64,000 bases of DNA. Source: Aminobacter sp. HY435 (GTDB lineage: Bacteria; Pseudomonadota; Alphaproteobacteria; Rhizobiales; Rhizobiaceae). The notes below the pieces were generated by a model. The model worked only from the letters and a program-made list of their open reading frames with translations. It was not told the DNA's origin and did not search any database. The stretch covers positions 372,001 through 436,000 of the forward strand of contig NZ_JANKZL010000001.1 of the NCBI RefSeq assembly GCF_027568395.1, in the 5' to 3' direction. This document shows, one piece after another, positions 1 through 8,054 of the stretch (position 1 is its first letter; every line of letters starts with the position of its first letter). The position numbers and the translations under genes are program-made.

Positions 1-1202
1 AGGACATCGTCTCCTTCCACCGCTCCAACGATTTCGAGCACATCGGCAACGAGGTGCGTGCGACGCGCGAGCGCGTCGGCATCACCGAGATCGCCAATTT
101 CGCCAAATACGAGGTGTCGGGCCCGGCATCGGAGGATTTCCTCAACCGGCTGATGACCAACCGCATGCCGAAGAAGGGCCGCATCGTGCTGACGCCGATG
201 CTGAACGAGTTCGGCCGGCTGATCGGCGACTTCACGATTGCCAAGACGGGCGACGACAAGCTCATGATCTGGGGTTCGTCGGCGGCGCAGAAGTACCACA
301 TGCGCTGGTTTGAAAGGCATCTGCCGAAGGATGGTTCGGTGCGCATCCACCGCTTCGACCAGACGCTCGTCGGCCTGTCGATCGCCGGTCCGAAGTCGCA
401 GGCGCTGCTGGCCAAGCTAGTCGACGAGGACGTGACCAGCAAGGCCTTCCGCTTCATGGACTTCCGCGAGATGGCTGTCGGCGGCGCGCCCTGCATGGTC
501 AACCGCATCACCTACACCGGCGATCTCGGCTACGAGATCTGGATGGCGCCCGCTTACCAGCGCCTCGTCTACAAGGCGATCAAGGACGCCGGCGAGGAGT
601 TCGGCATCGTCGATTTCGGCATGCGGGCACTGCTCTCCATGCGCCTCGAGAAGAACTTCCCGACCTGGTTCCGCGAACTTCGCCCGATCTACGGGCCGTT
701 CGAGGGCGCGATGGAGCGCTTCATCAAACTCGAGAAGAACGACTTCATCGGCCGCGAGGCAGCCGCCAGGGAACATGCCGAGGGGCCGAAGCTGCGCCGC
801 GTCTCCTTCTATGTCGATGCCCACGACGCCGACGTGATGGGCGACGAGCCGATCTGGGCCAAGGTCGGCGACAAGGATTTCGGCACGATCGAAAAGCCGC
901 ACGGCTATGGCGCGCCGCGCTTTGACGAGACAGGCAGGGAGGTGCGCGGCTCGGACGCCGCCACCGGTGCTTCCGCCGTGCGCGGTATTGTCGACGGCGA
1001 CTGGCGCGTGGTCGGCTGGGTGACATCGGGCGGCTATGCCCATTATGTCGGCAAGTCGATGGCTCAGGGCTACGTGCCGGCAGCGCTTGCCGAAAACGAG
1101 GTGGAAGGGCTGTTCGAGATCGAAATCCTCGGCCACCGCCGTCCCGCCCGCATCAATGTCGAGCCGCCCTTCGATCCATCGGGCGACAAGATGCGGGGAT
1201 AG
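1..1202 (+). CDS. Dimethylglycine dehydrogenase-like protein, C-terminal part (5' end outside window)
   Basis: The reading frame is open from base 3 to the TAG at 1200-1202 (399 codons), so the start lies outside the window. What remains is a folate-binding aminomethyltransferase (GcvT) domain followed by its C-terminal barrel. The GcvT signature around YTGDLGYEIW is visible near 510-545, as is a G(M)xALxSMRLEK stretch near 615-655. It resembles the C-terminal halves of the FAD/GcvT fusion proteins at 36178-38739, 57396-59849 and 61706-64000. In this family the N-terminal FAD domain oxidises an N-methyl group and the GcvT domain passes the formaldehyde to tetrahydrofolate. The substrate (dimethylglycine, sarcosine or another N-methyl compound) cannot be told. 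The FAD half is assumed, not seen. Confidence 0.85.
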   Translation, partial: DIVSFHRSNDFEHIGNEVRATRERVGITEIANFAKYEVSGPASEDFLNRLMTNRMPKKGRIVLTPMLNEFGRLIGDFTIAKTGDDKLMIWGSSAAQKYHMRWFERHLPKDGSVRIHRFDQTLVGLSIAGPKSQALLAKLVDEDVTSKAFRFMDFREMAVGGAPCMVNRITYTGDLGYEIWMAPAYQRLVYKAIKDAGEEFGIVDFGMRALLSMRLEKNFPTWFRELRPIYGPFEGAMERFIKLEKNDFIGREAAAREHAEGPKLRRVSFYVDAHDADVMGDEPIWAKVGDKDFGTIEKPHGYGAPRFDETGREVRGSDAATGASAVRGIVDGDWRVVGWVTSGGYAHYVGKSMAQGYVPAALAENEVEGLFEIEILGHRRPARINVEPPFDPSGDKMRG

Positions 1203-1234
1203 TGTTCGCGCGTTGCTCTCGATGATCGGCAATC

Positions 1235-1431
1235 ACCCCCACTCCGTCGCGCTGCGCGCGCCACCTCTCCCCCTGCCCGGGGGAGAGGAAATGCGCCATG
1301 TTCTGCCCGGCGGACTGGAAAGGTGCCTAGACCGGCCAGGCAGTGAGCAAAGGCGCGAGCAGTGCGGCCGGCCTTCCTCTCCCCCGTCGATCGGGAGAGA
1401 GGTGGTTTGCGCAGCAAACCGGAGTGGGGGT
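1235..1431. repeat. Palindromic intergenic mosaic repeat (RIME-like), copy 1
   Basis: The element is bounded by inverted ends, ACCCCCACTCCG at 1235-1246 and its exact complement at 1420-1431. Inside are a perfect 10-bp hairpin (CCTCTCCCCC/GGGGGAGAGG, 1264-1288) and a second hairpin around 1376-1402. A shorter copy lies at 57233-57372 in the same orientation, sharing GGTGGTTTGCGCAGCA followed by CCGGAGTGGGGGT. The layout of two hairpins between inverted ends recalls the rhizobial intergenic mosaic elements (RIME). The family name is from memory and not confirmed by search. Confidence 0.75.
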
Positions 1432-1451
1432 CGAACCTCCAGCGAAACACA

Positions 1452-2801
1452 ATGAACACAGGCACCAACTTTGGCCGCCACCGCAAGATCATGCCGTTCG
1501 AGCCGGGCTCGATGGAGGATTTGCGCGCGCAGGCCCGCACAAAGGCCGCCGGGCTCAACAGCCACGTCCTCGGCTACGGCGCGCAGGCCGAGGCTGAATG
1601 GGCCGCAGCGGGCATCGCGGCGCCCGACATGCCGGCGATGCGCAAATACCGCCTGGACCGCATCCGTGCTGAGCTCGCGCGGCGCGGCTACGCCGGCGCC
1701 CTGCTCTACGATCCGGTCAACATCCGCTACGCCACCGACTCGACCAACATGCAGCTGTGGGTGGCGCACAACCCGACCCGTCACTGCTTCGTCGCCACCG
1801 ACGGCCCGGTGGTGCTGTTCGACTACTTCTCCTGCGAGCACCTGTCGGATCATTCCGGCGTCGTCGCCGAGGTTCGCCCGGCAGTGTCATGGATGTATCT
1901 CTACAGCGGCGAACTGACCGGCATGAAAGTCGAGCGCTGGGCGCAAGGCATCGCTGATGTCGTCCGTGAGCATGGCGGCGGCAACAGCCGCATCGCCGTC
2001 GACCATCTCGACCATGAGGGCGTCGATGCGCTTGCCAAGCTTGGCATATCGGTCGGCAATGGCGAGGCGGTGATGGAGAACGCCCGGCTGATCAAGTCGC
2101 CTGACGAAATCCTCTGCATGCGCCGTTCGATCGTCGCCTGCGAAGCGGCGATGGGCGAGATGGAAGCAGCACTCCGCCCCGGCATCTCCGAAAACGAACT
2201 CTGGGCCGAACTGCATCGCGGCAATATCACCCGCGGCGGCGAGTGGATCGAAACACGGCTTTTGGCATCGGGACCGCGCACCAATCCGTGGTTCCAGGAG
2301 TGCTCGTCGCGGATGGTCGAGGCAGGCGATCTCGTCGCCTTCGACACCGACCTCATCGGGCCCTACGGCTTCTGCGCCGACCTGTCGCGCACCTGGCTGT
2401 GCGGCGACGGCGAGCCCACGAGCGAGCAGCGCGACCTCTACAACATTGCCGCCGAACAGATCGTCCACAATACGGCGCTGCTCAGGCCCGGCCTCGGCTT
2501 CCGCGAATTGGTGGAGCGCGCGGCCGTGCCGCCGCCCGACTGTTATCCCGCACGTTACGGCGTACTCTTCCACGGCGTCGGCCTGGCCGACGAATATCCC
2601 ACCCTGCCCCACGCCTCCGACTGGACGGCTGATACGCCCGACGGTGTGCTTGAGCCCGGCATGGTGGTCTGCGTCGAGAGCTATATCGGCCGGCTCGGCG
2701 GGCACGAGGGCGTCAAGATCGAGGAGCAGGTCCTGATCACCGAAACCGGCCATGAGCAGCTCTCCAGCTACCCGCTGGACCAGCGCCTGCTCGGCAAATG
2801 A
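1452..2801 (+). CDS. M24-family metallohydrolase with DddP (DMSP lyase)-type active site
   Basis: This 449-residue protein has the creatinase/aminopeptidase P ('pita-bread') fold: an N-terminal domain up to about residue 210, then the M24 metal domain. The expected dinuclear metal ligands are D298, D300, D310, H374, E409 and E424. As I recall the dimethylsulfoniopropionate lyase DddP, its ligands are D295, D297, D307, H371, E406 and E421, a constant offset of three. Its Tyr366 and catalytic Asp377 would correspond to Y369 and D380 here. Stretches such as NIRYATDSTNMQLW and GGEWIETRLLASGPRTNPWF also look like DddP rather than ordinary Xaa-Pro peptidase. DMSP lyase activity is therefore plausible, but a related hydrolase of another small substrate is possible. 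The ATG at 1452 has no strong Shine-Dalgarno. It gives a length close to DddP (about 446 residues). Confidence 0.85.
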   Translation: MNTGTNFGRHRKIMPFEPGSMEDLRAQARTKAAGLNSHVLGYGAQAEAEWAAAGIAAPDMPAMRKYRLDRIRAELARRGYAGALLYDPVNIRYATDSTNMQLWVAHNPTRHCFVATDGPVVLFDYFSCEHLSDHSGVVAEVRPAVSWMYLYSGELTGMKVERWAQGIADVVREHGGGNSRIAVDHLDHEGVDALAKLGISVGNGEAVMENARLIKSPDEILCMRRSIVACEAAMGEMEAALRPGISENELWAELHRGNITRGGEWIETRLLASGPRTNPWFQECSSRMVEAGDLVAFDTDLIGPYGFCADLSRTWLCGDGEPTSEQRDLYNIAAEQIVHNTALLRPGLGFRELVERAAVPPPDCYPARYGVLFHGVGLADEYPTLPHASDWTADTPDGVLEPGMVVCVESYIGRLGGHEGVKIEEQVLITETGHEQLSSYPLDQRLLGK

Positions 2802-2827
2802 AAACGCCGGGCAAGCCCCGGCGTTTT
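2801..2827. terminator. Bidirectional terminator between convergent genes
   Basis: An 11-bp stem AAAACGCCGGG (2801-2811) pairs with CCCGGCGTTTT (2817-2827) around a loop of about five bases. The A/T ends supply a T-run on both strands. It starts at the stop codon of the M24 gene and lies 18 bp from the end of the convergent transporter gene. Confidence 0.85.
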
Positions 2828-2844
2828 CGCATGATACAGTCGGC

Positions 2845-3807
2845 TCAGGCCTTTTGCGTCGTCATTTGGCTCTCTGCCTCGGGATCTTCCATCCGCGAGA
2901 AGTAGTTGGCGACGAGCGCACCCGAGATGTTGTGCCAGACGCTGAACACCGCGCTCGGCACGGCGGCCAGCGGCGAGAAATGCGCGTTGGCGAGTGCCGC
3001 GCCCAGCCCGCTGTTTTGCATGCCGACCTCGATGGCGATCGCCTTGCGCTTGGCCAACGACAGGCCGGCGGCGCGCGCCGCAAAGTAGCCGAGCAGCAGT
3101 CCGAAGCCGTTGTGCAGCACAACGACCGCAAAGATCATCAGGCCCGACTGGGCGATGTTGGCCTTGTTGACGGCAACGACGGCCGACACGATCAGCACGA
3201 TGCCGGCGACGCTGACCAGCGGCAGCATCGGCTCGGCGGCCTTGACCAGCGCTGGCGCAACCTTCTGCAGCACGAAGCCAAGCGCCAGCGGCACCAGGAT
3301 GACCTTCACGATCGACAGGAACATGCTCATGGCGTCGACCGGCAGGTACTGGCTGGCGAACATCCAGACGAGGAACGGCGTGACGATGGGCGCCAGCAGC
3401 GTGGTGACGCTGGTGCAGGCGACGCTGAGCGCAACATCGCCCTTGCCGAGATAGGTCATGACGTTGCTGGCGGTGCCTCCGGGGCAGCAGCCGACGAGGA
3501 TCACGCCCGCCGCCACTTCGGCCGGCATCGGGATGAGCATCGTCAGAATGACCGCCAACAGCGGCATGATGATGAACTGGCCGAGCACGCCGATGGCGAC
3601 GTCGAAGGGCCGGCGCGCCACCTCGGCGAAGTCCTTGGCCGAGATGGTCAGGCCCATGCCGAACATGATGATGCCGAGCAGGACGACGATCCACGGGGCG
3701 AAGATGCTGAAGGTCGACGGCAGCAGGAAGCCGAGAACGGCGAACACGATCACCCAGATGGCGAAGCTGCGGCCGATGAAATTTGAGAATGCGACAATGG
3801 TTTTCAC
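2845..3807 (-). CDS. Bile acid:sodium symporter (BASS) family transporter
   Basis: This 320-residue, almost entirely hydrophobic protein has about nine to ten membrane segments. It carries the BASS features of a GMGLT stretch in an early helix, a GCCPGGTASNVMTYL crossing motif, and a later ALP/AVF pattern. Members import organic anions (bile acids, pyruvate, pantoate, sulfonates and others) with sodium. The substrate cannot be assigned here. The GTG at 3807 is chosen because CCAAGGACC sits just upstream and it matches the usual family N-terminus. A longer in-frame start at 3903 would add 32 non-membrane residues. The gene converges on the DddP-like gene across a shared terminator. Confidence 0.88.
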   Translation of the reverse strand: MKTIVAFSNFIGRSFAIWVIVFAVLGFLLPSTFSIFAPWIVVLLGIIMFGMGLTISAKDFAEVARRPFDVAIGVLGQFIIMPLLAVILTMLIPMPAEVAAGVILVGCCPGGTASNVMTYLGKGDVALSVACTSVTTLLAPIVTPFLVWMFASQYLPVDAMSMFLSIVKVILVPLALGFVLQKVAPALVKAAEPMLPLVSVAGIVLIVSAVVAVNKANIAQSGLMIFAVVVLHNGFGLLLGYFAARAAGLSLAKRKAIAIEVGMQNSGLGAALANAHFSPLAAVPSAVFSVWHNISGALVANYFSRMEDPEAESQMTTQKA

Positions 3808-4002
3808 GACAGGTCCTTGGAAGGATTCTTGTTTGGGGGGACTCTCGTCGGCAAACGCGACAGAAAGTTGCGCGCTTTTCCCGCCAAGTTGAACGATTGG
3901 CAATCGAAATCGCCTGATTGCGACTTTTTAGCATTGACCCAACGTCAGGAAATCCGCGGCCTTTCGGGCGACGATGCAGCCGAAATCGCGTCGTAAGATC
4001 GG

Positions 4003-4776
4003 CTAGCCGGCCAGCGGTGAACCAAGCGCGGTGATGAAAGGCAGGCCCTTGCGCTTGCCGGACCAGCCCACGACCATCACCGCGCGCGCGGCGGGTTCGA
4101 AACGCTGCGCCAGCGCCCAGCTCAGGCAGTCGATGGTCGCGACGTCAGCCCGGCCTTCGGCGATTGCGATGATGGAATTGCGGTGCCCGCCGCTTTCGAT
4201 CCGGTCGGAGAATATCCGCAGGCCCTCGCCCGAAGCGGCGAGATCGCGCGAAATCCCGATGAAGCCGGACAGCGAGTCGTGGCTGTTGAAGGCAAGCCGC
4301 TTGTCGCGGATCAGATCGAGCGGAATGAGCGGCATGTTGCCGTCGGGCGCATGCGCATGGTCGGCTGTCACGGCGCCGCGGCGCATGACGATGGCGCTGG
4401 AATAGAGCTCGGCGCGCCCTCCCTCCATGCCATCATAGCTCGGCTGCCCGATCACCTTTACCTGTGCGGCAAGGCCCGTGGTTTCCATCGGCCCCCAGCA
4501 CGTCTGCCCAAACAGCAGCTTGGGATGCCGCCACAATGTCGGCAGGTCGAGTTCGTCAGGAGGCAAGGTGGCGGGATCGGCTGCGATCAGCGCACCGGCA
4601 GCGTCGCGAATGCCGCCCGGGACAGCCGGCATGTCGGCGTTGCGGCGCACCAGCGATTTCGGCGTCTGCACGCCGCGCTCGGCAAGCGTCGACCTGAACG
4701 CCGCCCACTCGGCGTCGACCTCCGCGCGCCGTTCGGGCCAGTCATACATCGGCAGTGCGGCGAAGTGGTCGCTCAT
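4003..4776 (-). CDS. PhnD/SsuA/transferrin-type periplasmic-binding-fold protein without signal peptide
   Basis: This 257-residue protein resembles the phosphonate/phosphate-binding (PhnD-like) domain family. Recognisable stretches include LLFGQTCWGPM, the SYDGMEGGRAELYSSAIVMR region and a C-terminal ADVATIDCLSWAL segment, typical of the second lobe of this fold. It begins MSDHFAALPMYDWPERR with no signal peptide or lipobox, so it is probably cytoplasmic and not an ABC-transporter receptor. No permease or ATPase gene is adjacent. It is 46 bp downstream of the desaturase gene on the same strand. Ligand and role are unknown. Confidence 0.75.
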   Translation of the reverse strand: MSDHFAALPMYDWPERRAEVDAEWAAFRSTLAERGVQTPKSLVRRNADMPAVPGGIRDAAGALIAADPATLPPDELDLPTLWRHPKLLFGQTCWGPMETTGLAAQVKVIGQPSYDGMEGGRAELYSSAIVMRRGAVTADHAHAPDGNMPLIPLDLIRDKRLAFNSHDSLSGFIGISRDLAASGEGLRIFSDRIESGGHRNSIIAIAEGRADVATIDCLSWALAQRFEPAARAVMVVGWSGKRKGLPFITALGSPLAG

Positions 4777-4822
4777 GGCGTCATTTCAGGTGGGATTGCA
4801 CTGGATGGCAAGGGGGACTGCG

Positions 4823-5833
4823 TCATTCCTTGGGCGGTTCGGCCGGCACGGGTGCAGTGCCCAGTCCGTTGACGTTGCGCGCCCTTATGCGCGGCGCAAA
4901 TGCCCTGCCCGACTCGGGCGCGCGGCGCAGGGCAGGATGGCACACCGGCTCCTTGGCGCGGAACGCGTAAGCGCGCAGCAGCGACATGTAGTTCGGATAG
5001 GCATATCCCTTGTTCATCCGGAGCCAGTCTTCGCGGCGTTCGCGGAACAGCGCCGGCAGCTTGTACCAGGCAACCATCGGGCTCTTGTGGTGGACGAAAT
5101 GCAGGTTGTTGTTGAGAAACAGGATCGACAACGGCGAGCGCTCGACAATGATGGTGCGCCCTTCCGGGTGCTCCGACCACTGGTGCTCGGCGAAGGTGCG
5201 GATCGAGATCAACGAATGACCGAGCCACACCGCAACCAGAACATAGAGCCAGAGCGGCAGGCCGAAGCCGAACTGGACAAGCGGCAACACGATGGCGAGC
5301 CCCGCGGCGTGCAGAAGCCAGGCCTTGCGAATGGCCTTGTCGCCTGATGCAATCGCCTTGGCGTCGTCGATGAAGAAGCCGATGCACGACAAGAGCGGCC
5401 CGAGCACGAAGCGCCCGGCCATAGTGTTGTTGATCTTGAGAACGAGCTTCATCGCATCGGGCAGATCGTCATGCTGCCACAGCGCCCGGTAGTAGCTCTC
5501 GGGATCGTCGAACGGATCGGTCAGCTTCTCGTCGGCGTGGTGGCGCAGGTGAATGGTCTTGAAGCGCCGGTAGGGCCAGAGCAGTCCAATGGGCAGGCAG
5601 ACCAGCGCCTCGTTGACATGCGCATTGCGGGTCGGATGGCCGTGCAGCACCTCGTGGACCAGCGACGATTGCAGCGCCACCATCAGCGCCATGATGCCGA
5701 GTGCCGCGACAGGATAGTTCGGCCAGACCAGCAGACCCGCGACCAGCCAGGTTGCATAGCAGGCGCCGATCAGGAAAACAGTCGGCCATTCGACCGCTTT
5801 GGCCGTGCCGCGCCTATTTCCCCGCTTTGCCAT
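4823..5833 (-). CDS. Fatty acid desaturase family protein
   Basis: This 336-residue membrane protein has the three histidine clusters of di-iron desaturases/hydroxylases: HEVLHGH (about 60-66), HLRHH (about 95-99) and a C-terminal FVHHK. Hydrophobic pairs of helices lie near 18-58 and 175-205. Such enzymes desaturate or hydroxylate acyl chains or carotenoids at the membrane with O2. The substrate is not evident from sequence, and carotene-hydroxylase-like members share the same motifs. The gene is divergent from an XRE-type regulator at 6053, a likely candidate for its control. Confidence 0.85.
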   Translation of the reverse strand: MAKRGNRRGTAKAVEWPTVFLIGACYATWLVAGLLVWPNYPVAALGIMALMVALQSSLVHEVLHGHPTRNAHVNEALVCLPIGLLWPYRRFKTIHLRHHADEKLTDPFDDPESYYRALWQHDDLPDAMKLVLKINNTMAGRFVLGPLLSCIGFFIDDAKAIASGDKAIRKAWLLHAAGLAIVLPLVQFGFGLPLWLYVLVAVWLGHSLISIRTFAEHQWSEHPEGRTIIVERSPLSILFLNNNLHFVHHKSPMVAWYKLPALFRERREDWLRMNKGYAYPNYMSLLRAYAFRAKEPVCHPALRRAPESGRAFAPRIRARNVNGLGTAPVPAEPPKE

Positions 5834-5933
5834 GCTTATGCCTGCTGCCTTTGTGAAACTCGAAGGGCAAATGATCCTGACATAATGCTGTCAGTAATCA
5901 GCCGTCGATTCAACGCGACAACGCGCACATAGC

Positions 5934-5979
5934 GTTTACATTGCGCTACTTAGGCTGCAGTTGTTACACTTAGTAAACA
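5934..5979. promoter_or_regulatory. Cluster of GTTTACA/TGTTACA boxes in divergent promoter region
   Basis: Between the divergent desaturase and XRE genes are GTTTACA (5934-5940), TGTTACA (5962-5968) and GTAAACA (5973-5979). The last two face each other as an imperfect palindrome with TGTT/AACA ends. This is a reasonable candidate operator for the adjacent helix-turn-helix regulator. No clear -10/-35 pair can be fixed. Confidence 0.4.
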
Positions 5980-6052
5980 CGCAGGAAGATGAATCTAAAT
6001 TCCAGCCGCTGCATTGCCGCTAGGGCAATCTGAATCCGCAGGAGAGCCAGCC

Positions 6053-6901
6053 GTGGACAAACGCGATCTTTCCGAGGTTTTTCGCGAGCGGCTAAAGGCT
6101 CTCGTCCTGCGCTCCGGCCTGAACCAGTCGGCCTTTGCCGCATCGGTCGGGATAGACCGTTCCGCGCTGTCGCAACTGCTGTCGGGGGCAACCACCCGCC
6201 TGCCCCGCGCCGAAACACTGCTGACCATCGTGTCGGCCCACAAGGTGTCGCTCGACTGGCTGCTCGGCATCAGCCAGGACGAAGGCGTCACCGGCGAGAT
6301 CCGCGAAAGCCTCGAGATCGAGGAAGCGTCGGGCGGCTTCGAGCGCACCCTGATCGCCAAATGGCATGCGGAGGCAGCCGGCACCAAGATCCGCTATGTG
6401 CCGGCGGGCATTCCCGACCTGCTGCGCACCGAGACGCTGATCGACTACGAGGCCGACATCTCCAACAAGAGCCGCGAGGCGCAGGCCGGCGAAACCCAGT
6501 ACCGCATCGACTACAACCGGCGGCCCGAGACCGACATGGAGGTCTGCATGCCGCGTCATACGCTGGAGATCTTCGCCCGCGGACTGGGCGTCTGGTCCGG
6601 TTTCTCCGACCGCGACCGGCGCGCGCAATTGCGCCATATGGCTGACCTGCTCGACGATCTCTATCCGACCTTCCGCCTCTTCCTCTATGACGGCCGCCTG
6701 CGCTATTCGGTCCCCTACACCATCTTCGGCCAGGCGCGCGCCGCCATCTATGTCGGCGACATGTATCTGGTGCTCTATGCCATCGAGCCGATCCGCAGCC
6801 TGACCCGCCATTTCGAACAACTGATCCGTGCTGCCGACGTCAACCCGCACGAGACCGCCGGTTTCGCCCGCAAGCTGGCGAATTCGTTCTTCACCAGCTG
6901 A
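6053..6901 (+). CDS. XRE-family transcriptional regulator with C-terminal sensor-like domain
   Basis: This 282-residue protein has an N-terminal XRE/Cro helix-turn-helix at about 8-70 (LNQSAFAASVGIDRSALSQLLSG). A long C-terminal region of roughly 120-280 follows and looks like an effector-sensing domain, with no recognised catalytic motif. The GTG start at 6053 is supported by AGGAGA at 6040-6045. The protein is divergent from the fatty acid desaturase gene, and the shared 219-bp gap holds repeated GTTTAC-type boxes. Control of lipid desaturation or of its own gene is inferred from position only. The homocysteine methyltransferase gene lies 106 bp downstream but has its own operator. Confidence 0.85.
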   Translation: MDKRDLSEVFRERLKALVLRSGLNQSAFAASVGIDRSALSQLLSGATTRLPRAETLLTIVSAHKVSLDWLLGISQDEGVTGEIRESLEIEEASGGFERTLIAKWHAEAAGTKIRYVPAGIPDLLRTETLIDYEADISNKSREAQAGETQYRIDYNRRPETDMEVCMPRHTLEIFARGLGVWSGFSDRDRRAQLRHMADLLDDLYPTFRLFLYDGRLRYSVPYTIFGQARAAIYVGDMYLVLYAIEPIRSLTRHFEQLIRAADVNPHETAGFARKLANSFFTS

Positions 6902-6968
6902 ACCTTGCTGCTCGCCGTGGTTTCCAGGGTCGCGTCCGGGCGCTCGACCATCAGGACATTGACTGGAC

Positions 6969-6984
6969 ATAAAGACTTCTTTAT
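6969..6984. promoter_or_regulatory. SAM/SAH-cycle repressor-type operator upstream of homocysteine methyltransferase gene
   Basis: ATAAAGA-CT-TCTTTAT is a perfect 7-2-7 palindrome 23 bp before the start codon at 7008. The same core, extended to 10-2-10, precedes the methyl-THF methyltransferase gene at 26612-26633. The shape is what I recall for SahR-type (ArsR family) operators controlling methionine-cycle genes in Alphaproteobacteria. The regulator itself is not in this window. Confidence 0.7.
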
Positions 6985-7007
6985 ATCCTTGTTCATCCTC
7001 CAGATAG

Positions 7008-8039
7008 ATGAAAGCCGTCTCGATGACCGCCAATCCGATTGACGCCCTGCTTGCCGAAAAGGGCGTCCTGCTTGCCGACGGCGCCACTGGCACCAATCTA
7101 TTCGGCATGGGCCTCGAAGCCGGTGACGCGCCAGAGCTGTGGAACGAGAGCGCGCCTGAGAAGATCGAAACGCTGCATCAGAAGTTCGTCGATGCCGGCG
7201 CCGACATCATCCTGACCAATTCGTTCGGCGGCACGCGCCATCGCCTGAAGCTCCACCACGCCCAGGACCGCGTCTTCGAGCTCAACAGGCGCGCCGCCGA
7301 GATCGCCCGTTCGGTGGCCGACAAGGCTGGCCGCAAGGTGATCGTCGCCGGTTCGGTCGGCCCGACCGGAGAGTTGCTGGTGCCGCTCGGCGCGCTGACC
7401 TATGACCAGGCGGTCGAGGCCTTTGCCGAGCAGATCGAAGGCCTCAAGGCCGGCGGCGCCGAAGTTGCGTGGATCGAGACGATGTCCGCGCCCGACGAGA
7501 TTCGCGCTGCCGCCGAGGCCGCCATCCGCGTCGGCCTGCCCTACACCTATACCGGCTCGTTCGACACCGCTGGCCGTACGATGATGGGCCTCCTGCCCAA
7601 GGATATCCACGGTGTCGTCGACGGCCTGGCCGAGGCGCCGCTGGGCGTCGGCGCGAACTGCGGTGTCGGCGCTTCCGATATCCTCGCTTCGCTGCTCGAC
7701 ATGAGCGACGCCAAGCCGGATGCGACCATCATCATCAAGGGCAATTGCGGTATCCCGGAATTCCGCGGCACCGAGATCCACTATTCCGGCACGCCGGAAC
7801 TGATGTCGGACTATGTCCGGCTTGCGGTCGATGGCGGCGCCAGGATCATCGGCGGTTGTTGCGGAACCTCGTTCGAGCACCTCGCCGCAATGCGCAAGGC
7901 ACTCGACGCCCACAAGAAGGACGTGCGTCCGACCGTCGAGGCGATCGTCGAGCGCATCGGTCCGATGCGCAACAAGCTGGCCGATGCCAGCGCTGGCGAG
8001 GGTGGCGAAGCCCGCCGCGAGCGGCGGCGCCGCAGCTGA
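7008..8039 (+). CDS. bmt: Homocysteine S-methyltransferase (betaine-homocysteine methyltransferase / Hcy domain of split MetH)
   Basis: This 343-residue protein is a single homocysteine-methyltransferase barrel. It has an N-terminal LLADGATGTNLF, a TNSFGG strand and the three zinc-binding cysteines C218 (GANCG) and C284-C285 (IGGCCGTS). It moves a methyl group to homocysteine to form methionine. The donor could be glycine betaine directly (BHMT) or methylcobalamin on the separate corrinoid protein at 20678, as in a methionine synthase divided over several polypeptides. Sequence alone does not decide. The homologue in Sinorhizobium meliloti is called Bmt, as I recall. A second in-frame ATG at 7023 (MTANPID) is an equally good start and neither has a strong Shine-Dalgarno. 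A SahR-like palindrome lies just upstream. Confidence 0.9.
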   Translation: MKAVSMTANPIDALLAEKGVLLADGATGTNLFGMGLEAGDAPELWNESAPEKIETLHQKFVDAGADIILTNSFGGTRHRLKLHHAQDRVFELNRRAAEIARSVADKAGRKVIVAGSVGPTGELLVPLGALTYDQAVEAFAEQIEGLKAGGAEVAWIETMSAPDEIRAAAEAAIRVGLPYTYTGSFDTAGRTMMGLLPKDIHGVVDGLAEAPLGVGANCGVGASDILASLLDMSDAKPDATIIIKGNCGIPEFRGTEIHYSGTPELMSDYVRLAVDGGARIIGGCCGTSFEHLAAMRKALDAHKKDVRPTVEAIVERIGPMRNKLADASAGEGGEARRERRRRS

Positions 8040-8054
8040 GGCGTCAGCTGTTTT
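8033..8054 (+). terminator. Rho-independent terminator overlapping both stop codons
   Basis: CAGCTGA (8033-8039), loop GGCG, TCAGCTG (8044-8050), then TTTT. The left arm contains the TGA of the homocysteine methyltransferase gene. The right arm contains the complement of the TGA of the convergent small gene. Confidence 0.75.

Noticed and set aside
2752-3786. Long plus-strand open frame across the BASS transporter gene
   Set aside because: It is antisense to a gene with clear membrane-protein motifs. Its translation is charged, repetitive and typical of the opposite strand of a hydrophobic gene.
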